DNA of 58,731 bases from Lachnospiraceae bacterium (GTDB taxonomy: Bacteria; Bacillota; Clostridia; Lachnospirales; Lachnospiraceae). How positions within the stretch are numbered: position 1 is the first letter of the stretch; every line of letters begins with the position of its first letter. Of this stretch, positions 46,659-55,337 are shown piece after piece. The position numbers were made by a program, and so were the translations under genes. The notes under the pieces are model-generated. The model searched no databases. It saw only the letters and a program-made list of their open reading frames with translations, and had not been told where the DNA came from. Where the stretch lies: positions 1 to 58,731 of the forward strand of contig JAEEND010000001.1 in the NCBI GenBank assembly GCA_016283575.1, read 5' to 3'.

Positions 46659-46730
46659 CTGGGCTAGGCAGATTCGAACTGCCGAATGCAGGAGTCAAAG
46701 TCCTGTGCCTTACCGCTTGGCGATAGCCCA
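46659..46730 (-). tRNA. tRNA-Gln(UUG)
   Basis: A 72-nt cloverleaf with the U1-A72 start typical of tRNA-Gln (TGGGCTA / TAGCCCA); loop CTTTGAC gives anticodon TTG; no CCA encoded. Confidence 0.95.
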
Positions 46731-46761
46731 AAATTCGTCTCCAACAAGTGCCCTTGGAAAG

Positions 46762-46836
46762 GGTGGATAGAGGGACTCGAACCCTCGATCTCCAGAACCA
46801 CAATCTGGCGCGTTAACCAACTACGCTATATCCACC
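46762..46836 (-). tRNA. tRNA-His(GUG)
   Basis: 75 nt including an encoded G-1 opposite C73, the histidine identity pair. Anticodon stem CCAGA/TCTGG, loop TTGTGGT, anticodon GTG. No CCA encoded. Confidence 0.95.
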
Positions 46837-46918
46837 ATATAAAAAAGAAGTTCCGCTCTCGCGTTACTCGCCGGAACAACTGTGCCTGCAAAACTAAGTT
46901 ACGCATTGCACATGTTAG

Positions 46919-46989
46919 AGCAGGTGATGGGAATCGAACCCACGTATCCAGCTTGGAAGGCTGGTGTTCTACCATTGAACTACACCTGC
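46919..46989 (-). tRNA. tRNA-Gly(UCC)
   Basis: A 71-nt cloverleaf; acceptor GCAGGTG/CACCTGC, loop CTTCCAA gives anticodon TCC, discriminator U. An 82-nt spacer without a gene separates it from tRNA-His. Confidence 0.95.
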
Positions 46990-46993
46990 GAAA

Positions 46994-47067
<74 letters not shown>

Positions 47068-47081
47068 ATATCATCATCACG

Positions 47082-47156
47082 TCGGGGTGACAGGATTCGA
47101 ACCTGCGACCTCCTGGTCCCAAACCAGGCGCTCTAGCCAAGCTGAGCCACACCCCG
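47082..47156 (-). tRNA. tRNA-Pro(UGG)
   Basis: A 75-nt cloverleaf starting CGGGGTG; anticodon stem CCTGG/CCAGG, loop TTTGGGA gives anticodon TGG. First gene of the tRNA operon. Confidence 0.95.
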
Positions 47157-47187
47157 AAATGGGCCGTCTTTTCGTGACGCAAGTTAG

Positions 47188-47216
47188 ATTATATAAAAAA
47201 GTCACTAACATGTCAA
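47188..47216 (-). promoter_or_regulatory. perfect consensus promoter of the six-tRNA operon
   Basis: Minus strand TTGACA (47216-47211), 17 bp, TATAAT (47193-47188): an exact sigma-A consensus, 31 nt before tRNA-Pro, as expected for a stable-RNA promoter. Confidence 0.92.
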
Positions 47217-47260
47217 CAAAAAATTTATCTTTTTTTTGCGGCCTTAAAAACGCCCCGAAA

Positions 47261-47749
47261 TCACTCAAGATAGTTAATGGAAAAGTGTATTTCTCCGTCC
47301 TTGTCTATGTCACAGATCATGTAGCTCGGCTTTCTTCCCGACTGTCTCGGAAGGCTTATGCTTCCGGGATTTACGCAGTAAATATCGTTATCCTCATCAT
47401 ACTCTATCATGGGTATATGAGTATGCCCGAAGACAACCACCTGAACGCCCCGCTCCATAGCCTTATACATGAGCCTGTCGGTACCGAAATACACGTGGTC
47501 CCTGTGTCCGTGGGTAAGAAGAAAATTATAGCCTTCCACCTCAAATTCTTCTTCATATTTAAGCTTCATGGAATAATCGTTGTTACCAAGCACCATCTTC
47601 ACGGGACAGTGCACAAGACTTCTTATATACTCATCCTCACCGGATGAATCTCCGGCATGAAGAAGCATATCCGGTTCACCGATACGTTTAAGAACCTTTA
47701 TTAAATTATCAGAAAAACCGTGAGTATCACTAACTATTAATATTCTCAT
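47261..47749 (-). CDS. YfcE-type metallophosphoesterase
   Basis: A 162-aa phosphodiesterase of the calcineurin-like fold. Metal-binding motifs are all present: SDTHG (8-12), HAGD (about 31-34), GNND (about 55-58), LTHGH and FGHTH. Length and motif order match the YfcE/MJ0936 group, which hydrolyses phosphodiesters in vitro; the cellular substrate is unknown. It overlaps rdgB by 20 nt, and RdgB-phosphoesterase neighbours are common in Firmicutes. Last gene of the four-gene operon that starts with the rRNA methyltransferase. Confidence 0.9.
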   Translation of the reverse strand: MRILIVSDTHGFSDNLIKVLKRIGEPDMLLHAGDSSGEDEYIRSLVHCPVKMVLGNNDYSMKLKYEEEFEVEGYNFLLTHGHRDHVYFGTDRLMYKAMERGVQVVVFGHTHIPMIEYDEDNDIYCVNPGSISLPRQSGRKPSYMICDIDKDGEIHFSINYLE

Positions 47750-48356
47750 GCTTTTTAATTACATCCCTCATAAGTCTCAGAGCATTTCCTCTATGACTGA
47801 TGGCATGCTTCTCCATAGGGCTTAATTCTGCTGTAGTCATGCCCCTTTCAGGTAAAAAGAAAATAGGGTCGAATCCGAATCCGTTTTTTCCTGCGGGAGT
47901 CTTTGCGATCTCTCCCTCTACAGTTCCTCTCACCACTTCTTCACTTCCATCATCGAAAACCGCAGCAATGGCGCACACGAAAGCAGCCTTGCGATTTCCC
48001 TTTCCCTCTTCATTGACCCTGTCGATAAGATTTTGATTCTTTATATCGTAGGAAGTGTCCTTACCTAAGTATCTTGCAGAATAGATGCCGGGCTCACCGT
48101 TAAGACAATCGATGCAAAGTCCCGAATCATCCGCAAGTACCAGAATATCTTCCATGTTATTTTCTTTTGCCGCCCTGTAAACTTCACGGGCCTTGATCAT
48201 GGCATTTTCTTCGAATGTGGCGCCGTCCTCCACGATTTCCGGATCAAGACCCACTTCCTTCATGGATCTGACCGTAACATTCTTATTAATGGAAGAAAGG
48301 ATTTCCCTCACTTCCACCAGTTTATCTTTGTTTCCTGTAGCAAATATGATATTCAT
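47730..48356 (-). CDS. rdgB: non-canonical purine NTP pyrophosphatase (RdgB/HAM1)
   Basis: A 208-aa enzyme that hydrolyses dITP, ITP and XTP to monophosphates and keeps damaged purines out of nucleic acids. Motifs are FATGNKDKLVEVREI at the start, LADDSGLCIDCLNGEPGIYS with the catalytic Asp, GFGFDPIFF, and the C-terminal SHRGNALR. The ATG follows the TAG stop of the amidase-like gene with no gap, so translation is probably coupled. Confidence 0.95.
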   Translation of the reverse strand: MNIIFATGNKDKLVEVREILSSINKNVTVRSMKEVGLDPEIVEDGATFEENAMIKAREVYRAAKENNMEDILVLADDSGLCIDCLNGEPGIYSARYLGKDTSYDIKNQNLIDRVNEEGKGNRKAAFVCAIAAVFDDGSEEVVRGTVEGEIAKTPAGKNGFGFDPIFFLPERGMTTAELSPMEKHAISHRGNALRLMRDVIKKHENINS

Positions 48357-49400
48357 CTATTTTACCCCGTAGATTTCGTCAAAGGCCTTGATCATGCCTT
48401 TAGCGATTAACTCAATATACTCATCCTTCTGCAAAAGAAGAGCTTCGTCACTGTTTGAAATAAATCCCGCATAAAGCACCACCGAAGGCACACTGAAGCC
48501 GGAAATAAGCTCAGTCTCCGGGTTCGCGGGCAGTATCTCTCTTGCCTTATTCTTAGTAATGGAACAGACATTTTTTAAAAGAGAATCCGCAAGATCTACA
48601 CCGTCAAAATCTTCATCATAAAAATCGTCATTATAGGACGCATACATGCCGAACTGTCTCACGTCGGATACATCGGATGAAAGCCTGATCCCGACATAGC
48701 AGTCGGACTTAGTTATGTTAACTGAGTCAAATCTCTCCTCCATACTTACATAGCCATCCCCCAATCTTGTAAAAAGAAGGGTATAGGGCTTATTTGCGGA
48801 AAGCCTGTCAAGCTTATAAGCAATACCTGCAAGTATATCCTTTTCTACAGCAGAACCTGCGATCGTACCGGCTTCTTTTCCGCCGTAATATGGATCGATC
48901 ATAATGACCGGAGATTTTAAATCTGACAAAGGACGAAGCTTTATCAATACTTCATCTTCTCCGTACATTATTTCGGGATATTGAAAATCAGAAAGAGAAA
49001 AATCATAAACAAGTTCTTTTCCGTTATAATCGCCCACACATTCGGTGACACCGTTAAAATTTCCATGGGGCTTCTTATTGTAAAAGAAATTATCTCTGTC
49101 CGTTTTAAATCCTATAAGAAGATGCTTCTCACCGTATTTACATACTACGGAAATCTCGTCAGCCGGGATCCCGGGATGGGGGATCACCAGGTAACTCACA
49201 TCTTTTGAAGACTTAACCGGCACATTGAACCGGTAGCTTTCGTTCTTCTCTTCTTCCACATCTTCCGTAGCGTCATTGATAATAACCGTCTTATTCTCAG
49301 CATAGGCATACATGGCGCCAAAAAGCATAACGGAAACTATTAATGTAATCAAAGAAGCTATTCTTGTTAATTTTTTACGAAAGAAGGTATTTGTTTCCAT
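48357..49400 (-). CDS. N-acetylmuramoyl-L-alanine amidase-like protein, catalytic residues lost
   Basis: A 347-aa protein with an N-terminal TM or signal segment (about 14-33) and a beta-rich AMIN-like part (about 40-155). A C-terminal domain (163-347) has the Amidase_3 layout. The zinc-binding signature (normally D-G-H-G-G) reads IDPYYGG with Tyr172 for His. The second Zn ligand Glu is kept (VEKDI). The SIHAN-type motif reads GIRLSSD (His to Arg). The catalytic Glu before GFISN is Ala (VVLYAGFISN). Amidases cleave the peptide stem from glycan strands; this one is probably inactive and may bind peptidoglycan or regulate another enzyme. Confidence 0.75.
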   Translation of the reverse strand: METNTFFRKKLTRIASLITLIVSVMLFGAMYAYAENKTVIINDATEDVEEEKNESYRFNVPVKSSKDVSYLVIPHPGIPADEISVVCKYGEKHLLIGFKTDRDNFFYNKKPHGNFNGVTECVGDYNGKELVYDFSLSDFQYPEIMYGEDEVLIKLRPLSDLKSPVIMIDPYYGGKEAGTIAGSAVEKDILAGIAYKLDRLSANKPYTLLFTRLGDGYVSMEERFDSVNITKSDCYVGIRLSSDVSDVRQFGMYASYNDDFYDEDFDGVDLADSLLKNVCSITKNKAREILPANPETELISGFSVPSVVLYAGFISNSDEALLLQKDEYIELIAKGMIKAFDEIYGVK

Positions 49401-50548
49401 TAATCGCGCTTTTTCTCCGGTTTTTTACCCATAAAGGAATAGAAATAGGTCTTCATCATGCCGTTATAGATCTTTCGATTCTTGTCGGCTTTTCTTTTTA
49501 ATGCTTCTTCAGCTTTATCATATGAAGTGATCATAAACATGGACCAGTCCTGAAGCTCGCTGAAGCGCTGTCCCAGGATACCATATAAAGGAAGAAGATT
49601 TTCTTTTTCCTCAAGTCTCTCACCGTAGGGAGGATTTGTTATGATAAAGCCGTATTTTTCAGAACTTCTTAAGTCCTTAACATCACGTTTTTCAAAATGT
49701 ACCAGCTTATCGATTCCCGCAAGAGATGCATTGGCCTTGGCTGTTTCCACCATCTTGGGATCAATATCATAGCCCTGAATATCAGTTTCTATATTAAGAT
49801 TAACTTCGTCACGGGCCTCTGTAAATGCATCCTTCCAAAAAGAAGCGGGAACGAGATTTTTATATTCCTGCGCAATAAACCGGCGGTTCATGCCCGGAGC
49901 AATATTAGCTGCCATAAGAGCCGCTTCAATGGGAAATGTTCCGCTTCCGGAAAAGGGATCAACGAGGATCCTGTCACCATGCCATGGTGTAAGCATGATA
50001 AGGGCTGCTGCCAGATTTTCAGCAATGGGAGCCTTGGCTACAAGCTTACGATAACCTCTCTTATGAAGGCTCACTCCCGTGGTATCAAGGCCTACCGTCA
50101 CAACATCTTTAAGTAAAGTCACTCTTACAGGATAGTCAACTCCTGTTTCATCAAACCATGCAACATTATATTTAAGCTTAAGTCTCTCCACCATCGCCTT
50201 TTTCATGATGGACTGAATGTCAGAGGGGCTGAAAAGTTTACTCTTGATGGAAGAAGCCTTTACCACATTGAATCTGGCATCCTTAGGAATATAATTCTCC
50301 CAGTCAAGAGCTTTGGTGGCTTCGAATAGTTCATCATAGGTAGTGGCTGTAAATTCACCTACTTTAATAAGTATTCTCTCTGCGGTTCGAAGACAGATAT
50401 TGGCTCTTGCTACAGCCTCCTCATCACCTTCGAAGGTAACGCGGCCGTCCTGAACCTTCACCACTTCGTAGCCTATATCTTCAATTTCTCTTTTAAGTAT
50501 GCTCTCAAGGCCGAAATGGCAGGGAGCTATCAATTCAAATTTTCTCAT
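49400..50548 (-). CDS. THUMP-domain rRNA methyltransferase (RlmL/YpsC-type)
   Basis: A 382-aa protein. An N-terminal ferredoxin-like plus THUMP domain (about 1-160) is followed by a SAM-dependent methyltransferase with VDPFSGSGTFPIEAALMAAN for the SAM site and the catalytic ITNPPYGERL (N/DPPY). This is the RlmL-N/YpsC group, which methylates guanosine N2 in 23S rRNA. The ATG at 50548 is the family-like start (RKFELIAPCHFGLESILKRE). It has no Shine-Dalgarno and starts 6 nt after a strong -10 box, so the mRNA may be leaderless. It overlaps the amidase-like gene by 1 nt. Confidence 0.9.
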   Translation of the reverse strand: MRKFELIAPCHFGLESILKREIEDIGYEVVKVQDGRVTFEGDEEAVARANICLRTAERILIKVGEFTATTYDELFEATKALDWENYIPKDARFNVVKASSIKSKLFSPSDIQSIMKKAMVERLKLKYNVAWFDETGVDYPVRVTLLKDVVTVGLDTTGVSLHKRGYRKLVAKAPIAENLAAALIMLTPWHGDRILVDPFSGSGTFPIEAALMAANIAPGMNRRFIAQEYKNLVPASFWKDAFTEARDEVNLNIETDIQGYDIDPKMVETAKANASLAGIDKLVHFEKRDVKDLRSSEKYGFIITNPPYGERLEEKENLLPLYGILGQRFSELQDWSMFMITSYDKAEEALKRKADKNRKIYNGMMKTYFYSFMGKKPEKKRD

Positions 50549-50554
50549 AACGTT

Positions 50555-50583
50555 AATATAAATTAGGCGGTATTAAGTGTCAA
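50555..50583 (-). promoter_or_regulatory. promoter of the rlmL-like operon
   Basis: Minus strand TTGACA (50583-50578), 17 bp, TATATT (50560-50555), with only 6 nt to the ATG. Confidence 0.8.
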
Positions 50584-50753
50584 TCACAATAAAATCCTAT
50601 GTTAATTTTGCCAAATCAATATGGATTTCACAGCAGCACTTTGGTAGTATTGTCCCTTGTTGTTTTAGTACCAAAGTACTATATTATATTCATATAGAAG
50701 AGTTCTCCACTTTTCTATAGTACCCTAATAACAGGTATTATACTCCCCTCATG

Positions 50754-50784
50754 AAAAAAGACCACTGATACAGCGGTCTTTTTT
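50754..50784 (-). terminator. terminator of the 767-aa hybrid kinase gene
   Basis: A long stem of AAAAAAGACC with GGTCTTTTTT, one A-C mismatch, then CTG/CAG and a 3-nt loop; T-rich on both sides. It lies 12 bp after the kinase stop. Confidence 0.85.
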
Positions 50785-50796
50785 CTTGTCTATTCA

Positions 50797-53100
50797 CTAT
50801 TCATGAATGTTCAGATCCGTAAGTACCTTTCCGATACCGTCAAGCACCCTTTCATATTCCTCCATTACCTCGTCATGATGCTTCATTACATATTCAAGGT
50901 TTCCTTCTTTTGCGGCAATTTCAAGACTCTTTGCATGGTCTGAAAGAGTGATGGCGCCTATTAAAAGCGAGGAACTCTTTAACGCATGAACATTGATTGC
51001 ATAATCATCCCATGCCTTCATCATATAGAGTTTCTTTATAAGTTCCAGGCGATTATCCCTGTTACAATACCCGGATGCTGCCTGGGCATATAAAGAAATA
51101 GAATCTGCGCAGCAGTCCATTGCATAGTCCATATCTAAGAACGGAAGAGTTTCAAAGGCTTCTCTTGAAAGTTTTTCCGAATTGTTAATGCTCTCCTGAA
51201 GCACCTCATTTTCCTTTATGATCTCATCGCGGAAGTTATCCTGATCATTCTTATCTTCTTTCGGTTTTGAAGCTTCAACATCGGATTTATTATTTCCATC
51301 ACCGAAATGCACAAGATTGGCAGGAAGGAGACGTGCAAGCATTTCTTCCAAACGGGCGCTGTTAACGGGCTTAGATAAATATCCTGCGAAGCCCTCGTTC
51401 ATGTACATTTCTTCCGCACCGGTAAGAGCGTTTGCCGTAAGTATTATTACGGGAATATTACGTCCCTTACTCTGCTCGATGGACCTGATCTTCTTGAATG
51501 CTTCCACACCATCCATTTCGGGCATCATATGGTCCATGATGATAAGGTCATAATCCTTATCCTTACAAAGAGCAATGGCTTCTTTTCCTCCGTATACGCA
51601 ATCAAGCTTAACAAGGGTATCTTTAAGAAGCATTCTCAGAACATCGTGGTTTATCTCCACATCGTCCACCGAAAGAATTCTTGCATCGGGGGCGGTAAAA
51701 CTTGCATGATAATTCTTTTTCTGCTTTTTCGCAGCAGAAAGCTCGTTTTCCATGTTGCCGAGAGCGATATTATCGATAACCTTCTGAGGTATTGCTATGG
51801 AGAAGGTTGAGCCGATGCCGTATTCGCTGGCAACGGAAATATTACCGTTCATTAAGTCGGCATAGAACTTTGAAATGGCAAGTCCAAGGCCCGTACCCTG
51901 GGAGTACTTGTCACCCAGCTGTCCCTTCTTGTTAAAAGAAGTAAATATGTTGGGAATATCTTCTGATTTAATTCCGCAGCCGGTGTCCTTAACCGTAACC
52001 TTCAGCATTATCCTGTCATCGTTAAGGGGAACATAGTCCACATACATGTCAATGGAACCCACAGTGGTGAACTTGACTGCGTTGGTCAGTATGTTTGTGA
52101 TGATCTGGCGGATACGCACTTCGTCGCCGTAAAGCTTAGCGGGAAGCTGTGCAGCGTTATGAACTTCGAATCTTAACTTCTTTTCTTTTGCCTTAATATC
52201 GATCGCATTTACACAATCATTAAGAAGAGTGGCTGTCTGATATTCAACTTCATTAAGAGCAATTTCGCCGCGCTCGATCTTTGAAAGATCCAGAATGTCA
52301 TTTATTAAAGAAAGAAGCTGACGGCCTGCGGAATCGATGTTATCAGCATACTTTAGAGTCTTATCCTCGTGGCTTTCGCGAAGGATCATCTCGTTCATGC
52401 CAAGGATCGTATTAATAGGAGTTCTTATTTCATGGGACATGCTGGCAAGGAATGTGCTCTTCGCTTCATTGGCACGCTCTGCGTCATTCTTCGCCTTTCG
52501 CATGACATTTTCATTTTCTCTTAATGCATTTCCCTGATTTTTTAAGGAGCTTTCCTGATACTTGATGGCGGTGCCGAATACCACGCCAACAAGGATCGTA
52601 GCAATAAAAAGGTCAATGGTCTCGCCGGTTTCGCCGCCGACGATATGATAAACAAGCATGGGAAACTTATATTCCATAAAGAAACATCCGCCGATTATCA
52701 GCACCTGAATAATTGAAAGAACATATGTATATATGCCCTCCGTTACCGCCGCGATAAATACGAGTGTTATCAACATCCACATGGGCATGCCGGAGTGCTT
52801 TCCTCCCAGTAAAAAGAAAAGGATCGGGAAGGAAATATAACATACGCCCACTATCAGGACCGTAACTGCCGCATCTACATTATCGGTTCTGACCGAAAGC
52901 CACAATGTAAGAATACCCAATGCGATCATAAAAAGAATGGGAACTATAAACAGAACATCCGGTGTTACAAATAACGTCATGATGACTCCGCCCAGTCCCG
53001 CCAGGATAGTCTCAAATGTGATCACATGCAAAAGTCTCTGTCTTATGGGAAGATGGTTTCCAAACAAGGCATTGTATAGTATATTCAGTCTTTCTTTCAT
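50797..53100 (-). CDS. membrane hybrid histidine kinase with receiver and Hpt domains
   Basis: A 767-aa protein. About six TM helices (roughly 25-190) and a coiled coil precede HisKA with an intact H-box (SMSHEIRTPINTILG). HATPase_c follows (N-box ILTNAVKF, G1 DTGCGI, G2 GTGLGLAIS). The receiver domain is intact (SVDD, phosphoacceptor Asp in LIIMDHMMPEMDG, KP). The C-terminal Hpt keeps its His (NVHALKSSSLLIGA). It can therefore run a full His-Asp-His relay. No DNA-binding partner is adjacent. AAAGGAG stands 8 nt before the ATG at 53100, so the longer frame from 53127 is rejected. Confidence 0.92.
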   Translation of the reverse strand: MKERLNILYNALFGNHLPIRQRLLHVITFETILAGLGGVIMTLFVTPDVLFIVPILFMIALGILTLWLSVRTDNVDAAVTVLIVGVCYISFPILFFLLGGKHSGMPMWMLITLVFIAAVTEGIYTYVLSIIQVLIIGGCFFMEYKFPMLVYHIVGGETGETIDLFIATILVGVVFGTAIKYQESSLKNQGNALRENENVMRKAKNDAERANEAKSTFLASMSHEIRTPINTILGMNEMILRESHEDKTLKYADNIDSAGRQLLSLINDILDLSKIERGEIALNEVEYQTATLLNDCVNAIDIKAKEKKLRFEVHNAAQLPAKLYGDEVRIRQIITNILTNAVKFTTVGSIDMYVDYVPLNDDRIMLKVTVKDTGCGIKSEDIPNIFTSFNKKGQLGDKYSQGTGLGLAISKFYADLMNGNISVASEYGIGSTFSIAIPQKVIDNIALGNMENELSAAKKQKKNYHASFTAPDARILSVDDVEINHDVLRMLLKDTLVKLDCVYGGKEAIALCKDKDYDLIIMDHMMPEMDGVEAFKKIRSIEQSKGRNIPVIILTANALTGAEEMYMNEGFAGYLSKPVNSARLEEMLARLLPANLVHFGDGNNKSDVEASKPKEDKNDQDNFRDEIIKENEVLQESINNSEKLSREAFETLPFLDMDYAMDCCADSISLYAQAASGYCNRDNRLELIKKLYMMKAWDDYAINVHALKSSSLLIGAITLSDHAKSLEIAAKEGNLEYVMKHHDEVMEEYERVLDGIGKVLTDLNIHE

Positions 53101-53251
53101 TAGGTCAGCTCCTTTAATCGCATACATTGTGGTACTTAAAATTATATGTATTTATATTAAAAAATAGTTATGGGAGAATTTACGAAAAGGCAAAAGAATC
53201 TTATGAATTAGAGAGCCGTTATTTAGGCAGATTCTTACTTAGAAAAACAAA

Positions 53252-53279
53252 AAACCTGAAGGAATCAACCTTCAGGTTT
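53252..53279 (-). terminator. terminator of tRNA-Arg(ACG)
   Basis: A perfect 11-bp stem (AAACCTGAAGG / CCTTCAGGTTT) with loop AATCAA; the minus strand ends in TTTTTT. It lies 8 nt after the tRNA. Confidence 0.88.
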
Positions 53280-53286
53280 AGTCTTA

Positions 53287-53360
53287 CGTGTGTGACAGGA
53301 TTCGAACCCACGACCTTCTGGTCCGTAGCCAGACGCTCTATCCAGCTGAGCTACACACAC
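53287..53360 (-). tRNA. tRNA-Arg(ACG)
   Basis: A 74-nt cloverleaf with a perfect alternating acceptor (GTGTGTG/CACACAC). Anticodon stem TCTGG/CCAGA, loop CTACGGA, anticodon ACG (A34 read as inosine). The T-stem GTGGG/CCTGT has three consecutive G-U type pairs. No CCA encoded. Monocistronic. Confidence 0.9.
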
Positions 53361-53390
53361 ATTCTGTGCTGTTTACCAGACACAAAAGGA

Positions 53391-53419
53391 AGTCTATCAT
53401 AGTGAGGATTCAAAGTCAA
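53391..53419 (-). promoter_or_regulatory. candidate promoter of tRNA-Arg(ACG)
   Basis: Minus strand TTGACT (53419-53414), 17 bp, TAGACT (53396-53391), 30 nt before the tRNA and just after the deoD stop. Confidence 0.5.
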
Positions 53420-53428
53420 GATACTTTT

Positions 53429-54154
53429 TTAATTTTCCATCGCCACTGCTGTTTCCAGAGCCACTTTCATCATCTCGGTAAAGGAATTCTGTCTTTCTTC
53501 CGCCGTGGTCGCTTCACCCGTTACGATGGAATCTGAAACCGTCAAAATGGCAAGTGCTCTTTTTCCTGAATATGCGGCATTCATATAAAGCGCCGCTGCT
53601 TCCATTTCCACTGCCATGACACCCATTTTGGCCCAGCGTTCATTGCAGGTAGGATCGGCATCGTAGAAGGTATCGGAAGAAAGAATATTTCCTACGTGGT
53701 AATTAACCTTTAGTTCTTTTGCCTTCTCAATACCCGTTGACAAAAGCTTATAGTCCGCAATGGGAGCGAAGGTTCCGGGAAGATTATACTGACGCGCAAA
53801 ATTGGAATTGGTGCAGGCACCCATGCCGAATATAATGTCACGTATCTTTACTTCTTTATTTAAAGAACCGGTGGAACCTACACGGATAATATTTTCAACA
53901 CCGAAAATGTTAAAAAGCTCGTAGCTGTAGATCCCGATGGAGGGCATTCCCATACCGCTTGCCATAACGGATACTTTTACGCCCTTATAGGTTCCGGTAT
54001 ATCCCTGAACTCCCCGTACGTTATTTACGAGGATGGGATTTTCAAGGAAATTCTCTGCGATGAATTTTGATCTTAAGGGATCGCCCGGCATTAAAACCGT
54101 CTTGCCGAAGTCCCCGGGGGTTGCATTAATGTGAGGTGTAGGATAGTTACTCAT
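53429..54154 (-). CDS. deoD: purine nucleoside phosphorylase DeoD-type
   Basis: A 241-aa hexameric enzyme that splits purine (deoxy)nucleosides with phosphate for salvage. Motifs are TPHINATPGDF at the start, MPGDPLRSKFIAE, the phosphate site RVGSTGSL, VMAVEMEAAALY for ribose binding, and LTVSDSIVTGE with the catalytic Asp. The length matches the family. GGAGA stands 8 nt before the ATG. It follows the response-regulator gene by 16 bp and may be read from the same transcript, although no functional link is apparent. Confidence 0.95.
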   Translation of the reverse strand: MSNYPTPHINATPGDFGKTVLMPGDPLRSKFIAENFLENPILVNNVRGVQGYTGTYKGVKVSVMASGMGMPSIGIYSYELFNIFGVENIIRVGSTGSLNKEVKIRDIIFGMGACTNSNFARQYNLPGTFAPIADYKLLSTGIEKAKELKVNYHVGNILSSDTFYDADPTCNERWAKMGVMAVEMEAAALYMNAAYSGKRALAILTVSDSIVTGEATTAEERQNSFTEMMKVALETAVAMEN

Positions 54155-54170
54155 AATATGTCTCCATTCT

Positions 54171-55262
54171 CTAGTCTGCCTTTGATAACTCTTCTATAGT
54201 ATCCGAAATTGCCTCGAAAGTGTCAAGAATATCAGGATTATAAGATCTGAAATCTGCTTCCGTGATCACCTTCATAACATGCTTATGAGGCTCTTCCGTG
54301 CCTTCTGAGGGGAATCTTAATTCATCATAGCGATGACATAAAGCCACGATCTGCGCGGAAATAGGGATCTCATTACCCTGCAATCCTTCGGGATAACCCT
54401 TTCCGTCATACTGCTCATACATGTATTTGCATATTTCGTAAGCATATTTACGTTCTGTCTGATTGGATTGATTTGCGAACATGATATTTATAAGTTCCGC
54501 AGCAGCAACCGGACGCTTTCTTATCTGCATAAGTCCGCGATGAGCCGTTGCATTGTGAGGAGCAAATACTTCATCTGGAATTATCACAATGCCAAGATCA
54601 TGGATCGTTGATGCATCGGCGATGATCTTACAGCTGTTTTCCGTAAGCCCGTATCTCGGACAGTTCTTAGCAAGTGCACTACTCAAAGCATAGGTATATG
54701 CCTTTACTCTCTTTGCATGCTTTGCATGATCCGGAAGCAGCTCCGTCATAAGCTTGCGGACACTTTCATCCCACCTGGGCTTTATAAATGCTTTTGCCTT
54801 ACGCAGAGTATTATATTGACTTGTAAGAAGCTTGGATTTTTCGCGTATGATCTGATCAAGGCTCTGTTCATATCTGCACAATTCAATCAGGGTATCAACT
54901 CTTTTCCTGATATCTGAAGCCCTGAAGGGTTTGTACACTATGTCAGCTACCTTGTTTTTTTTGCCGGAAATCAGCACATTTGAAGAACGGTCCACGGTGG
55001 TGATCATCACCGGGATCTTTTCCGTAAGATTGTTCTCAACCAGATAATCCATTACCCCAAACCCGTCAAGCTTAGGCATATGGATGTCCAGTATGATCAA
55101 GGCAATGTTCTCTTCCTCTGCCTGAATATAGAATATTGCCTGGTTACCATTCTCCGCTTCAAGTATCCTGTAGTTGTCTTTCAGCATTTCTCTGAGAATG
55201 GTGCGGTTAATCTCTTCGTCTTCGGCTATTAAAATTGCCTGTTTTTCATTTGCTTCAGCCAT
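54171..55262 (-). CDS. response regulator with a degenerate HD-GYP-like domain
   Basis: A 363-aa protein. The receiver domain (about 6-130) is complete: acidic pocket IAEDEE, phosphoacceptor Asp in LIILDIHMPKLDG, and the KP of VYKPFRASD. A coiled linker (about 135-170) leads to an HD-GYP-like domain (about 180-350). IHDLGIVIIPDEV keeps HD but not the following Lys. The HHE motif reads YMYEQYDG, the His of the middle motif is Arg, and the late Asp is His (ALCHRYDEL). The GYPEGL loop remains. Loss of most metal ligands argues against phosphodiesterase activity. GAGGG precedes the ATG at 55262; the frame from 55322 is rejected. Confidence 0.85.
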   Translation of the reverse strand: MAEANEKQAILIAEDEEINRTILREMLKDNYRILEAENGNQAIFYIQAEEENIALIILDIHMPKLDGFGVMDYLVENNLTEKIPVMITTVDRSSNVLISGKKNKVADIVYKPFRASDIRKRVDTLIELCRYEQSLDQIIREKSKLLTSQYNTLRKAKAFIKPRWDESVRKLMTELLPDHAKHAKRVKAYTYALSSALAKNCPRYGLTENSCKIIADASTIHDLGIVIIPDEVFAPHNATAHRGLMQIRKRPVAAAELINIMFANQSNQTERKYAYEICKYMYEQYDGKGYPEGLQGNEIPISAQIVALCHRYDELRFPSEGTEEPHKHVMKVITEADFRSYNPDILDTFEAISDTIEELSKAD

Positions 55263-55337
55263 ATTTCCCTCTTTCTGCCTCGTATGTTGTGCCGTTGGAA
55301 AGTTACCTAATGTTAACCACAAAATGTGAACTGATCA

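Noticed and set aside
53127-53536. Plus-strand frames across tRNA-Arg(ACG) and the end of deoD
   Set aside because: They cover the tRNA and its terminator and have no family resemblance.
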